Shown: piece by piece, positions 11,096-20,041 of the stretch
How positions within the stretch are numbered: the stretch's first letter is position 1
Layout: the number at the start of each line of letters is the position of its first letter
Source of the DNA: UBA1756 sp045222555
Lineage (GTDB): Bacteria; Bacteroidota; Bacteroidia; Bacteroidales; WCHB1-69
Direction of reading: 5' to 3'
Length of the DNA: 64,000 nt
Assembly: GCA_045222555.1 (NCBI GenBank)
Contig: JBGUYY010000068.1
Span: 1-64,000 of the forward strand
Program-made: the position numbers and the translations under genes
Notes under the pieces: model-generated
Seen by the model: the letters and a program-made list of their open reading frames with translations, nothing else
Database searches by the model: none
Told to the model about the DNA's origin: nothing

Positions 11096-12337
11096 ATGAA
11101 AAGATATAGTTACCTGATTCTGATGTTAGTGGCTGCGGTCGCTTTCAGCGCCTGCAACAAGTGGGAAGACCCTGAATTTGAAGTGCCGACATATAACGGA
11201 GAGCCTGCCAACATGACCATCGCCGACATCATCAATGTATATACCGCTGCGGGCCATCTGGACTCCATCTGCCATGCCGGCGAGACCTTCATCGTGCGCG
11301 CCACGGTGGTGAGTTCCGACGAGGGCGGCAATTTCTACAAGAATATGGTCATCCAGGATGAAACAGGTGCCATCCAGCTGCAGATCAACCAGTCGGGATT
11401 GTGCCACACTTATCCCGTGGGACAGACCGTATATCTGAACTGTAGCGGCCTTGTGGTGGGTAACTACCATGGTGTGTATCAGGTGGGTTGGGTTTACAAC
11501 GGCGATGTGGGCCGTATTGATGGTCACTATCTGGATCAGTACCTCTCTCGTGACGGGCTCCCGCAACCGGTGCAGCCGCTTGACATTATGAGCGCGTACG
11601 ACATCAACGAGGGCAATGTGTGCCGGTTGGTGCGTTTGCACAATGTGGAGTTCTCCGATGATGTGGTGGGAAAGCCGTGGTCGGAAGACGCGGCTACTAC
11701 CTCCCGCACCATCAAGAGCGTGAATGGCGAGCCGGTGACGAACCTCGTGGTGCGCACCTCCAACTATGCCAAGTTCCGTAAGGCGTTGGTGCCCGGCGGT
11801 ACCGGCGACCTCATCGGTATTCTTTCCGTTTACAACTCCACATACCAGCTGATGCTGCGCACTATAGACGATGTGCAGTCGTTCGGTACCGTGCAGGATG
11901 TCTATTCCGTCTCCACCGCCAATGGAAGCGATTGGGATTACACCGGCTGGATCACCAATCAGGACTATTTGCTGCACAACAGTGCGAGCGCCGCTGCCGA
12001 CGACTGGCTCGTGTCGCCTGTGCTGCCGAAAGCTACCGTGGAGGAGAGCACCCTCTATGTGGAGGAGGCCTTCTTCAACACCGATGCCACCGCACAGAGC
12101 AAGTTCACCATCTATTATACCACCAACTATACGGGCGATCCGGCTACAACCGATTGGACTCCGCTGGTTTACAGCGACTATCGCGATAATGTGGGCTTCT
12201 ACCGTGCACAGGTGGGCGTGCTGAACAATCTGTCTGGCGACATCCGTATCGGCTTCCGCTACCATACGTCAACTGCCGACAATGGACAGTGGGCAGTGAA
12301 GGGACTTCATTTCCAGAAATTGGTGCCCAATCGATAG
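11096..12337 (+). CDS. DUF5689 surface lipoprotein (second copy)
   Basis: 413 residues. MKRYSYLILMLVAAVAFSAC is a lipoprotein signal with Cys at residue 20. It shares the layout of its upstream neighbour: NMTIADI near residue 40, VRATVVSSD, MVIQDETGAI, GQTVYLNC, VVRTSNYAKF, GDLIGIL and a C-terminal anchor-type domain with DDWLVSPVL and IRIGFRYH. The two copies have clearly diverged, so duplication is old. Placed third in the TonB receptor operon, it is probably a second surface-exposed binding subunit. ribBA begins 59 bp downstream without a visible promoter box, so read-through into it is possible. Confidence 0.75.
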   Translation: MKRYSYLILMLVAAVAFSACNKWEDPEFEVPTYNGEPANMTIADIINVYTAAGHLDSICHAGETFIVRATVVSSDEGGNFYKNMVIQDETGAIQLQINQSGLCHTYPVGQTVYLNCSGLVVGNYHGVYQVGWVYNGDVGRIDGHYLDQYLSRDGLPQPVQPLDIMSAYDINEGNVCRLVRLHNVEFSDDVVGKPWSEDAATTSRTIKSVNGEPVTNLVVRTSNYAKFRKALVPGGTGDLIGILSVYNSTYQLMLRTIDDVQSFGTVQDVYSVSTANGSDWDYTGWITNQDYLLHNSASAAADDWLVSPVLPKATVEESTLYVEEAFFNTDATAQSKFTIYYTTNYTGDPATTDWTPLVYSDYRDNVGFYRAQVGVLNNLSGDIRIGFRYHTSTADNGQWAVKGLHFQKLVPNR

Positions 12338-12396
12338 GTTTTTATTAAGATGCTGATAAATAGATAATTACTAAATCATTAACTCATAAAAATTAT

Positions 12397-13608
12397 ATGG
12401 AGATTAAATTCAATACGATAGAAGAGGCGATTGAGGATTTTCGCGAGGGTAAATTTTTGATTGTGGTGGATGATGAGGATCGCGAGAATGAAGGCGATTT
12501 TATCATTGCGGCAGAGAAGATTACACCTGAGAAGGTGAATTTCATGATGCAATACGGCCGCGGAGTGTTGTGTGCACCGATGAGTGCCGACCGTTGCCGC
12601 GAGCTGGACTTGGAGATGCAGGTCAACAACAACACCTCGCTGTTGGGCACGCCCTTCACGGTGACGGTGGACCTGCTGGGACATGGCTGCACCACGGGAG
12701 TGTCCATGTACGATCGTGCCACCACCATCAAGGCGTTGGCTGAGCCGGGGCACCGTCCGGAGGACTTCGGCCGCCCGGGGCATATCAACCCGCTGCGTGC
12801 CCGCGACGGCGGCGTGCTGGTGCGCGCCGGCCATACCGAAGCCGCCGTTGATCTGACGAAGCTGGCAGGCTTACAGCCCGTCGGCGCGCTCATCGAAATC
12901 ATCAACCCCGACGGCACCATGGCACGTGTGCCGCAGCTGATGGAGGTGGCCGCTCGCTACGGCATCAAAATTATCACCATCCAAGACCTCATCGCCTATC
13001 GTGTCAAAACCGAAACCCTCATCCGTAAGGAGCAGGAGGTGAAACTGCCAACGCAGTGGGGCAACTTCAACCTGATTGCCTACACGCAGCTCAACAACGG
13101 ACTTACCCATCTGGTGCTCCGCAAAGGCGAGTGGAGCGAGGGTGACGATGTGCTGGTGCGTGTGCACTCCTCATGCGTCACGGGCGACATCTTCGGCTCG
13201 TGCAAGTGCGACTGCGGCGCACAGCTGCACCGCTCGATGGAGATGGTAGATAAAGAGGGTAGGGGAATGGTGCTCTATATGAACCAGGAGGGCCGTGGCA
13301 TCGGACTGGTGAACAAGCTTCGGGCGTACCATCTGCAGGAGCTGGGACGCGACACCGTGGAGGCCAACCTCGAACTCGGCTTCAAGGCCGACGAGCGCGA
13401 CTACGGCATCGGAGCGCAGATCCTTCGCGACCAGAAGGCCACCCGTCTCCGCCTCATCACCAATAACCCTGCCAAACGTGCCGGACTGCTTGGTCACGGC
13501 ATCGAGATTGTGGAAACCGTTCCGATCATCATTGAACCCAATGAAATTAACCGTTTCTACCTCAAGACCAAGCAGGATAAGATGGGGCATAACCTGCACC
13601 TTAAATAG
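12397..13608 (+). CDS. ribBA: Bifunctional 3,4-dihydroxy-2-butanone-4-phosphate synthase / GTP cyclohydrolase II
   Basis: 403 residues, the normal length for fused RibBA. The N-terminal half (1-200) has the DHBP synthase acidic motif DDEDRENEGDF at 25-35. The C-terminal half has the GTP cyclohydrolase II zinc cysteines near 259-272 (CVTGDIFGSCKCDCG) and NQEGRGIGL. It makes both committed precursors of riboflavin, from ribulose 5-phosphate and from GTP, in the cytoplasm. The leader is only 59 nt, too short for an FMN riboswitch, and none is visible. apbE follows after 14 bp, linking precursor supply and FMN use. Confidence 0.95.
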   Translation: MEIKFNTIEEAIEDFREGKFLIVVDDEDRENEGDFIIAAEKITPEKVNFMMQYGRGVLCAPMSADRCRELDLEMQVNNNTSLLGTPFTVTVDLLGHGCTTGVSMYDRATTIKALAEPGHRPEDFGRPGHINPLRARDGGVLVRAGHTEAAVDLTKLAGLQPVGALIEIINPDGTMARVPQLMEVAARYGIKIITIQDLIAYRVKTETLIRKEQEVKLPTQWGNFNLIAYTQLNNGLTHLVLRKGEWSEGDDVLVRVHSSCVTGDIFGSCKCDCGAQLHRSMEMVDKEGRGMVLYMNQEGRGIGLVNKLRAYHLQELGRDTVEANLELGFKADERDYGIGAQILRDQKATRLRLITNNPAKRAGLLGHGIEIVETVPIIIEPNEINRFYLKTKQDKMGHNLHLK

Positions 13609-13622
13609 GGAATTATCCTTTT

Positions 13623-14675
13623 ATGAAAAATAAACTTCTGATTTTCATCGCATTGACGATGCTGGTTTCGGCGTGTAAACGCCAGCCGCAACCCGAGGTG
13701 GTGGAGGGTTTTGCCTTCGGCACCTATTATCGTGTGACTTACGTGAGCGATAAACCTTTCGAGGGGTTGGAACAGCAGATTGATTCGGTTTTACAAGAGG
13801 TGAATCATGTCTATTCGCTGTTTGATACGACCTCGGTGGTGTCGCGTTTCAATCGTAATGAGATGGTTACCATGCCGTTTGAGTTTGGTGAACTGCTGGT
13901 GAAGGCACGTGCGGTGAGTGAGAAGACCGATGGTGCATTTGATGTGACGGCCGGTCCGCTGATTCGTCAGTGGGGATTCGCGAAAGATAAAGAGGGAGAT
14001 GTGAGTGCTGCGGCGCTGGATTCCATCATGGAGTTTGTGGGATACGAGAAACTCAATTTAGGATTAGACGATACCGTGAAATCGGACCCTCGTATGCAGT
14101 TGGATTTCAATGCAATAGCAAAAGGCCATGCGGTGGATAAAATTGGGCAGCTGTTGCGTGAATTGGGCTGCCATGACTTTATCGTGGACATCGGTGGCGA
14201 GTTGCTGGTAAGCGGGGTGAAAAATCGTGAAAAAGAGCCGGTTGCATGGCGTGTCGGCATACAGGTGCCGACCGATACCAAGGACGGAATGGTGGAGGCC
14301 GACTATATTTTCGAGACCGGTACTGCACAGAATGTGCGGATGGCGGTGGCCACGAGCGGCAATTACCGCAACTACCATGAGCGCGACGGACATCGTTACA
14401 GCCATATCATCAACCCCAAAACGGGTCGCTCGGAAGAGTCTGATTTGCTGAGTGTAACGGTGGTGTATCGGGTGCCCATGGCTGATGCGAGTGGCTATTA
14501 TTGTGCCTACGCGGATGCGTTGGCCACGGCCTTCATGGTGATGGGCAGACAGAAAGCCATGGAATTCCTCAACCAATTCCAAGATAAGGATTGCTTGTCA
14601 GCTTATTTTATCTATGATGAGGATGGGAAATACAAGACGGAGCAGACCGCCAATTTCCCCCAGCGGGCGCAGTAG
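13623..14675 (+). CDS. apbE: FAD:protein FMN transferase (ApbE) lipoprotein
   Basis: 350 residues. Signal peptide with lipobox LVSAC (Cys18), so it is anchored in the envelope facing the periplasm. It contains FAFGTYYRVTY, the internal FDVTAGPL, and the ApbE core LDFNAIAKGHAVDKIG followed by FIVDIGGELLVSG and HIINPKTG. ApbE moves FMN from FAD to a Thr of target proteins such as Na+-NQR NqrB/NqrC or RnfG/RnfD; no such target is encoded in this window. It lies 14 bp after ribBA and its stop is 2 bp from the stop of the convergent MCE gene. Confidence 0.93.
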   Translation: MKNKLLIFIALTMLVSACKRQPQPEVVEGFAFGTYYRVTYVSDKPFEGLEQQIDSVLQEVNHVYSLFDTTSVVSRFNRNEMVTMPFEFGELLVKARAVSEKTDGAFDVTAGPLIRQWGFAKDKEGDVSAAALDSIMEFVGYEKLNLGLDDTVKSDPRMQLDFNAIAKGHAVDKIGQLLRELGCHDFIVDIGGELLVSGVKNREKEPVAWRVGIQVPTDTKDGMVEADYIFETGTAQNVRMAVATSGNYRNYHERDGHRYSHIINPKTGRSEESDLLSVTVVYRVPMADASGYYCAYADALATAFMVMGRQKAMEFLNQFQDKDCLSAYFIYDEDGKYKTEQTANFPQRAQ

Positions 14676-14677
14676 CT

Positions 14678-15649
14678 CTATTTCTTCGATTTCTTTTTCT
14701 TTTCTCCCAACGGTTTCAGGTAGTGGCGCGGGTTATCTTGGAAATCTTTGAGCAAATCGTTGAGACTCTTGATGGTGTCGTCGATTTTTTTCACCAAGCC
14801 TTCGTCGTTGAGCAGGGCTGAAACCGTGCCGTCGCCATTGTTGGCTTTCGCTACGAGGGTTTGCACCTCTTTGATGGTGCTGTTGGCATTGCTGATCACG
14901 CCGGCGATGTCGGCCTTGGCGATGGTGTCGCTGATATTGTCAAAGTTATCCAGAATTTCGTTGAGCTTCGGTGATGCCTCTTCGAGGGTGTTGCCGAATT
15001 TTTGCAGACTGGTGACGAGGTTGCTCACCTTGCCCTTGTTGTCGGCGAGGATGCTGTTGAGGTTGTCTGTAGCCTCTTCGATGTTGGCGAGGGTGGTGCG
15101 CAGCGATTCTCCGCCGCCCTCTTTGTGCAGCAAGTCTTTGAGTTCGAGACCGATGGTGTCAACCGAAGCGACCACGCTGCCGATTTGGGCTTTAATGCCG
15201 TCGATGCCGTCGAGCAGGCCGGCCTCTTTGAAACATTGGATAGTGTCGTTATTTTGGAAATAGGCCGTTGATTTTCCCATCATCACGTCCAGCTGCATGC
15301 CGCCGAGGATACTGCTGGATTTCAGTTTCAGCTGCGAGTCTTTGGGGATGTCCACCTTTTCGCCCAGCATGATTTTGGCGCAGATGCGGGGTGGATTGGC
15401 GCTGAGCAGTTCTACTTCCTGCACTTGTCCGATCTTGTAGCCGGCAAGAAACACGGGTGTGTTCTGCTGCACGCCGCTGGCATCTTCCATCACACAATAA
15501 AAATAGGTTTTCTTATGAAAAACATTAATCCCTTTAAGGAAGTTTGCTCCGATGTAAAAGATGAGGATGGCAGAGATGCAGAGCAGTGCCACGCGGATTC
15601 TTTTCTTACGGTCTTGTATGTCTTGCGGTGTCTTGGGCTTTTTTGTCAT
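14678..15649 (-). CDS. MCE-domain (MlaD-like) lipid-transport protein
   Basis: 323 residues. One membrane helix at about 17-38 (VALLCISAILIFYIGANFL) anchors the protein in the inner membrane. It is followed by a single MCE domain (about 40-118, with TPVFLAGYKIGQV, KLKSSSILGG). The remaining 200 residues are mostly helical with few aromatic residues, as in the long helical tails of MlaD/PqiB-type proteins, and the C-terminus is Lys-rich. MCE proteins form rings that carry phospholipid between membranes. No MlaE/MlaF partner is next to it. It follows the DegT aminotransferase by 56 bp in the same direction. Confidence 0.88.
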   Translation of the reverse strand: MTKKPKTPQDIQDRKKRIRVALLCISAILIFYIGANFLKGINVFHKKTYFYCVMEDASGVQQNTPVFLAGYKIGQVQEVELLSANPPRICAKIMLGEKVDIPKDSQLKLKSSSILGGMQLDVMMGKSTAYFQNNDTIQCFKEAGLLDGIDGIKAQIGSVVASVDTIGLELKDLLHKEGGGESLRTTLANIEEATDNLNSILADNKGKVSNLVTSLQKFGNTLEEASPKLNEILDNFDNISDTIAKADIAGVISNANSTIKEVQTLVAKANNGDGTVSALLNDEGLVKKIDDTIKSLNDLLKDFQDNPRHYLKPLGEKKKKSKK

Positions 15650-15705
15650 CTTATTTTTATTTATAAATTACACTCTTTTTCTTTTCTATTAAAATTTCAA
15701 CCGTT

Positions 15706-16908
15706 TCATCCGTTTACGGCCTGCTTGACCGCTTGGATGACGGTTTGCACTTGGTCGTCGCTGAGGTCGTAATAGACGGGTAGGGAGATTTCGCGGGAGA
15801 AGTTGTCGTAGGTGACGGGATAGTGTTGGATGTCGTAGCCTGCGTTTTTGTAGAAACTGAGCATGGGCAGCGGGATAAAGTGCACGTTCACGCTGACTTC
15901 GAGTTGGAAGATGCGCTGCATGATTTCATCGCGTTGCTGTTCAGTTATATGGTTGATTCTTAATGGATAAACATGATAGGAAGATTGTTTCTCCACAGTC
16001 TCGTAGGTGGGGATTTGGAAGCGTGGGTCGTTGCGAAAAGCGTTGCTGTAGGCGTCAAAAATCTGCTTGCGACGGGGAAGTGTTTCCGTGTCGTAGCGAT
16101 CCAGTTCCACGATGCCGATGGCAGCATGTACGTCGGTCATGTTGCATTTGTAGCCGGCTTCGGTGACATCATAACGCCAGTTGCCTGCCTGCGTTTTGGA
16201 GAGTGCATCCTTGCTTTGTCCGTGCAGGGATTTGATTTTCAGTTGTTTGTATAAAACTTCGTTGTCAAAGGGGTGGGGGAGGTTGAGGCAGATGGCGCCG
16301 CCCTCTGCAGTGGTGAGGTTCTTGACGGCGTGGAAGGAGAAAACGGTGAGGTCGGCTTGGGTGCCGAGAGGCTGTCCGTGGTAGCGGGCGCCGAGCGAGT
16401 GGGCGGCATCTTCCAAGATGAGGATGCGGCCGAGTTGTTGCTGGATTTCGTTGTTGGGGCTGAAAAACTGTCGTACAGATTCCTCGCGCACAAGCTGGTT
16501 GAGAGCATCGTAATCGCAGGGGAAGCCAGCGATATCGACGGGCATGATGACTTTTGTCTTTGGGGTGATGGTGCGTCGCACGGCCTCCACGTCGATGCCA
16601 AAATCCTCTTTCACATCCACCATGACGGGGGTGGCCCCGCAGTGTACCACCACGTTGGCGGTGGCGCAATAGGTGTAGGCGGGCACGATGACCTCATCGC
16701 CAGGGCCCACGCCAAACCAGTGCAGCATCAGTTCCATACCGGCAGAGTTGGAGCTTACACACAGCACATTCGGCACATGGCAGTAATGGGAGAGCATCTC
16801 CTCGAACTTCTTCACGCGCGGACCGGTGGTGATCCAGCCGGATTTCAGCGCGGCACAAACCTCCTCAAGGGTGCGTTCATCGATTCTGGGTGGAGAAAAA
16901 GGTATCAT
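15706..16908 (-). CDS. DegT/DnrJ/EryC1/StrS-family sugar aminotransferase
   Basis: 400 residues with the fold-type I PLP pattern: SGWITTGPRVKKFE near 23-36, the EDAAHSLGARY motif at about 166-176, and the PLP lysine K196 in FSFHAVKNLTTAEGG. These enzymes aminate a nucleotide-linked keto-sugar for polysaccharide or LPS synthesis. No other sugar-pathway genes are nearby. Instead the gene starts 5 bp after porQ, so the two are almost certainly cotranscribed. In Porphyromonas gingivalis a DegT-family enzyme, PorR, makes a sugar of the A-LPS that anchors T9SS cargo. A similar role here is an inference from position only. Confidence 0.85.
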   Translation of the reverse strand: MIPFSPPRIDERTLEEVCAALKSGWITTGPRVKKFEEMLSHYCHVPNVLCVSSNSAGMELMLHWFGVGPGDEVIVPAYTYCATANVVVHCGATPVMVDVKEDFGIDVEAVRRTITPKTKVIMPVDIAGFPCDYDALNQLVREESVRQFFSPNNEIQQQLGRILILEDAAHSLGARYHGQPLGTQADLTVFSFHAVKNLTTAEGGAICLNLPHPFDNEVLYKQLKIKSLHGQSKDALSKTQAGNWRYDVTEAGYKCNMTDVHAAIGIVELDRYDTETLPRRKQIFDAYSNAFRNDPRFQIPTYETVEKQSSYHVYPLRINHITEQQRDEIMQRIFQLEVSVNVHFIPLPMLSFYKNAGYDIQHYPVTYDNFSREISLPVYYDLSDDQVQTVIQAVKQAVNG

Positions 16909-16913
16909 ATTGG

Positions 16914-18005
16914 TTAGTTGGTACGTTGCAGTTTTTTCATTTTATTTTCCTGATGAAGTTTCGCCATCTCATTGATATTGATGGAGAAATCAAAGAAGTT
17001 GGGCACTGCACCAGTGGCATAGTGCATGCGTGAGAATCCGAAGCGGATGGATTTGATGTTGATGGAGAAACCGTAGGAGAAGCCGGCGAGGGTGCGTTTC
17101 TGCGGGATGTTCATCTCCTGTCGGCGGTTGTGGTTGTAGGCCACATAGAAAGAGAGGAACTTCGCAGGGATGATTTCGATGGCGAAGTTGATGTGGCGGA
17201 AGAAATTGTCGAAGAACTGTGCCGCCTTGCTGGGGTAGAGCGGTTCTTTGGTGATGACGTCATATTCCAGCAGCGGGTCGTTAGGTCCCACGTACGCCAT
17301 ATTCCAGCGGTAGAGGTGGTGCAGGGTGATGTGATAGCGTACGGGAAGGAACTTAAACCGCTGTGAGAAGGCGATTTGTAGGTCGAAGGGTAACTTTTCA
17401 AACTGTCCGGGCACGTAGTTCACGATGGGCGTTCCGATGTTGCGCGCCATGATGGAGAGCGCAAGCCGTTTCTTGTGGTTGACGTAGCTTCCGGCCACAT
17501 CCACTGCCAGTCCGAACGACTGGTACGACTCGTAGGCCGAGTAGATCAGCTTGAGGTCGGCGCCGATGGAGAAGCAGCTGTCGAGCTGGCGGCCCCATGC
17601 CACCGTGGCAGCATAATCACCCGCATGGAAATATCCTTGTTCAATGCCATACTCATCAGTAGCGGTGAACTTGCCGTAATTCACCATCTCCATTCCAAAC
17701 ACAAAACTACCCGCCTTCTTGAAGGTGTGGGAGTAGAGTACGGAACCGTACGATGCGTTGGAAAAGTAATCCACGGCGTTCACTTCCAACGAAGTGTTGT
17801 GCCGTTCGCCGATGAGCGACGGGTTGTTGAGCAGCAGCGACGGGTCATCATCGTAAGCGGCAATGAGCCCTCCTCCCAAACCAGCTACTCGACTGGAATG
17901 ATTGAGTGTTAAAAAGTTATAGATGTACTGTCCGCCTACTTGCGCATACTCCTTCCCCACGAGGGCTACAAGCAGAAGGGATAGGAAGAAGGCGCGGATT
18001 CTCAT
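16914..18005 (-). CDS. porQ: Type IX secretion system protein PorQ
   Basis: 363 residues from ATG 18005. The longer frame to 18041 adds a segment before the true signal peptide (MRIRAFFLSLLLVALVGKEYAQ) and overlaps the promoter box at 18023-18030. The N-terminus FLTLNHSSRVAGLGGGLIAAYDD followed by LLLNNPSLIG is the typical start of PorQ and related beta-barrels. PorQ is an outer membrane barrel of the T9SS attachment complex with PorU, PorV and PorZ, which cleaves the C-terminal signal and attaches cargo to the surface sugar. Other T9SS machine genes are not in the window. The DegT gene follows after 5 bp. Confidence 0.82.
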   Translation of the reverse strand: MRIRAFFLSLLLVALVGKEYAQVGGQYIYNFLTLNHSSRVAGLGGGLIAAYDDDPSLLLNNPSLIGERHNTSLEVNAVDYFSNASYGSVLYSHTFKKAGSFVFGMEMVNYGKFTATDEYGIEQGYFHAGDYAATVAWGRQLDSCFSIGADLKLIYSAYESYQSFGLAVDVAGSYVNHKKRLALSIMARNIGTPIVNYVPGQFEKLPFDLQIAFSQRFKFLPVRYHITLHHLYRWNMAYVGPNDPLLEYDVITKEPLYPSKAAQFFDNFFRHINFAIEIIPAKFLSFYVAYNHNRRQEMNIPQKRTLAGFSYGFSINIKSIRFGFSRMHYATGAVPNFFDFSININEMAKLHQENKMKKLQRTN

Positions 18006-18022
18006 TGTAAAAATTTTGGCTG

Positions 18023-18030
18023 CAAATTTA
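18023..18030 (-). promoter_or_regulatory. Promoter -7 box for porQ
   Basis: TAAATTTG on the minus strand matches TAnnTTTG. It lies only 17 nt before ATG 18005, so the leader is very short. Confidence 0.6.
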
Positions 18031-18076
18031 CACAAAAACAATGAAAATTTCCCCTTTCACAAAGCAAGATTTTTTT

Positions 18077-18084
18077 TATTTTTG
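18077..18084 (+). promoter_or_regulatory. Promoter -7 box for the M6 metalloprotease
   Basis: TATTTTTG matches TAnnTTTG, 83 nt before the start at 18168. The leader holds two short inverted repeats that overlap by two bases (18085-18106 and 18105-18123). Confidence 0.6.
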
Positions 18085-18123
18085 CACCCGCAAAGCGGAA
18101 AGGGTGATTTATTGCAAAAATCA
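18085..18123 (+). promoter_or_regulatory. Overlapping short inverted repeats in the M6 protease leader
   Basis: CACCC (18085-18089) pairs with GGGTG (18102-18106), and TGATTT (18105-18110) pairs with AAATCA (18118-18123). The two stems share the bases at 18105-18106, so both cannot form completely. They sit at the very start of the predicted transcript. A regulatory role is not shown. Confidence 0.3.
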
Positions 18124-18167
18124 TCTCTTCTTCTCCGTTATTTTGTGTATTTTTTAATTGTTTTAAA

Positions 18168-20012
18168 ATGAAAAAAGTATTATCCCTGACCCTTCTGCTC
18201 TTGGCTCTTTCTTTTGCAAATGCCGCTTATTTCACGAATGTTCCGCAGACGCTGGTGCAGCCTAACGGCGACACGTTGCATTGCTTTGCCACGGGAGATG
18301 AGTTTTACCACTATTTGCACGATGCCGACGGATATACTATCGTACAGGATCCTGCCACGGGTTATTTTGTCTATGGCCAGCGTGAGAATGGCAAAGTGGT
18401 GCCCACATCTTTTGTGGCGGGGAGAGTGAATCCTGCAGCAGTTGGCCTCACCCCCAACGCACGCATCTCTAATGCTGAATGGCACAAGCGTCACGATGCG
18501 ATGATGGCTCCGATAGAGGCGCGTCGTGCTGAGAAGGTGCGCGATGGGAATACCAACCACGGCGATTTCAACAATCTGGTGGTTTTCATCCGTTTTGCCG
18601 GCGATGATCCCTTCCAGCAGACCTATGGAGAAGTGAACCGTATGTTCAACGACTCAGCAGTCCCTAATTACGGCTACACCAACTCTATGTATAACTATTT
18701 CAAACACAATACATACAACCAGCTTTTTGTGCGCTCATACCTGTTGCCCCAAAGCAGCAACAATGAGATTGTAGCTTACGAGGACATCTATCCGAGAGAG
18801 TATTACCTCCCGTGGTCGGAAAATAATCCGATGGGTTATGATGATAATAATGAAAGCGATAACCGCACCACACGCGAAATGCAGCTGCTGGCTCGTACGG
18901 TGGATTTTATCAATGAGAACAACATGGTGCCTACAGGAGTCAACCTTGACTATAACAACGACGGCCTGGTGGACAATATTTGCTTCGTGGTGCGTGGCAA
19001 TGTGGCCGGCTGGTCTGACCTGCTGTGGCCGCATCGTTGGTGCTTGTATGGCGAAGAGGTGTATATCAATGGTTTGCGTGTTTGGGATTTTAATTTTGAA
19101 CTGAGTGATAATGAATGGTATTTCAGCAACTCCACCCTTTGTCACGAGATGTCGCATTCACTTGGCGCTCCCGACCTGTACCATTATAGCGATACGCTGG
19201 GCTTCACTCCCGTGGGTGGTTGGGACCTGATGGCGCAGAACGCCTACCATCCTCAGCATTGGGGTGCTTACATGAAATACCGTTATGGGAATTGGATTCA
19301 GGAGATCCCCTTGATTGAAAACTCCGGACGTTATACCCTGCGCCCTGTGAGCTCTTCTACTCCGGATAGGATTTGTTATCGCATCAACTCTGAAGATCCT
19401 GACGAATATTTTGTGATTGAGTACCGTAAGGCCAATATGGCTTTTGAGGATTATATTCCCAATGGAGGAGCTGTGATTTACCGTATCAACACCAATTTCG
19501 AGGGCAATGCGGGATGGAATGGCGAAGATGTGCTGGATGAGGTGTATGTCTATCGCCCAGGCGGCACACTGACTACTGACGGACAGATTAACAATGCTAA
19601 TTATTCGCAGGGCGCACATCGCACGGAGATCAATTATTCCACTGACCCACAGCCTTTCCTGTCAAATGGTTACGTCAGTGCACTGTATATCTATGATATC
19701 CGTACCTATATTCACGACTCACTCACCTTCTGGTACCTCAGACCGGGGGACACCCTTCCCAATGAGGTGCGGGATTTCGGTTCACAACTCAAAATCTACC
19801 CCACACCGGCATCCACGCAGCTGACGCTGGAGAATACCGCTGTGTTGCAGCAGGTGGAGGTGTTTGACCTGTCGGGCAGGTGCGTATATCGTGCCCAGCC
19901 GAATGCCGAACGTACTGAGATTGCTGTCGCTGACTGGACTGTTGGCACCTACATCGTGCGGGCACAAACCAGCGAGGGACTATTGCAAGAGAAGATTACG
20001 GTGGTGAGGTAG
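18168..20012 (+). CDS. Secreted M6-family zinc metalloprotease with T9SS sorting domain
   Basis: 614 residues. Signal peptide MKKVLSLTLLLLALSFANA. A propeptide-like stretch to about 130 is followed by the catalytic domain, with HEMSHSLGAPD at about 326-336 fitting HExxHxxGxxD of M6 (immune inhibitor A-like) peptidases, and GGWDLMAQN downstream as the met-turn region. The last 75 residues form a type-A T9SS C-terminal domain (LKIYPTPASTQLTLEN, VEVFDLSGR, GTYIVRAQT, KITVVR). It should be exported through T9SS, trimmed, and attached to or released from the surface. It has its own promoter and is divergent from porQ, an outer membrane component of the same export route. Confidence 0.88.
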   Translation: MKKVLSLTLLLLALSFANAAYFTNVPQTLVQPNGDTLHCFATGDEFYHYLHDADGYTIVQDPATGYFVYGQRENGKVVPTSFVAGRVNPAAVGLTPNARISNAEWHKRHDAMMAPIEARRAEKVRDGNTNHGDFNNLVVFIRFAGDDPFQQTYGEVNRMFNDSAVPNYGYTNSMYNYFKHNTYNQLFVRSYLLPQSSNNEIVAYEDIYPREYYLPWSENNPMGYDDNNESDNRTTREMQLLARTVDFINENNMVPTGVNLDYNNDGLVDNICFVVRGNVAGWSDLLWPHRWCLYGEEVYINGLRVWDFNFELSDNEWYFSNSTLCHEMSHSLGAPDLYHYSDTLGFTPVGGWDLMAQNAYHPQHWGAYMKYRYGNWIQEIPLIENSGRYTLRPVSSSTPDRICYRINSEDPDEYFVIEYRKANMAFEDYIPNGGAVIYRINTNFEGNAGWNGEDVLDEVYVYRPGGTLTTDGQINNANYSQGAHRTEINYSTDPQPFLSNGYVSALYIYDIRTYIHDSLTFWYLRPGDTLPNEVRDFGSQLKIYPTPASTQLTLENTAVLQQVEVFDLSGRCVYRAQPNAERTEIAVADWTVGTYIVRAQTSEGLLQEKITVVR

Positions 20013-20041
20013 CGGAAGCTTATCGCTAGTAATAATGCCGT

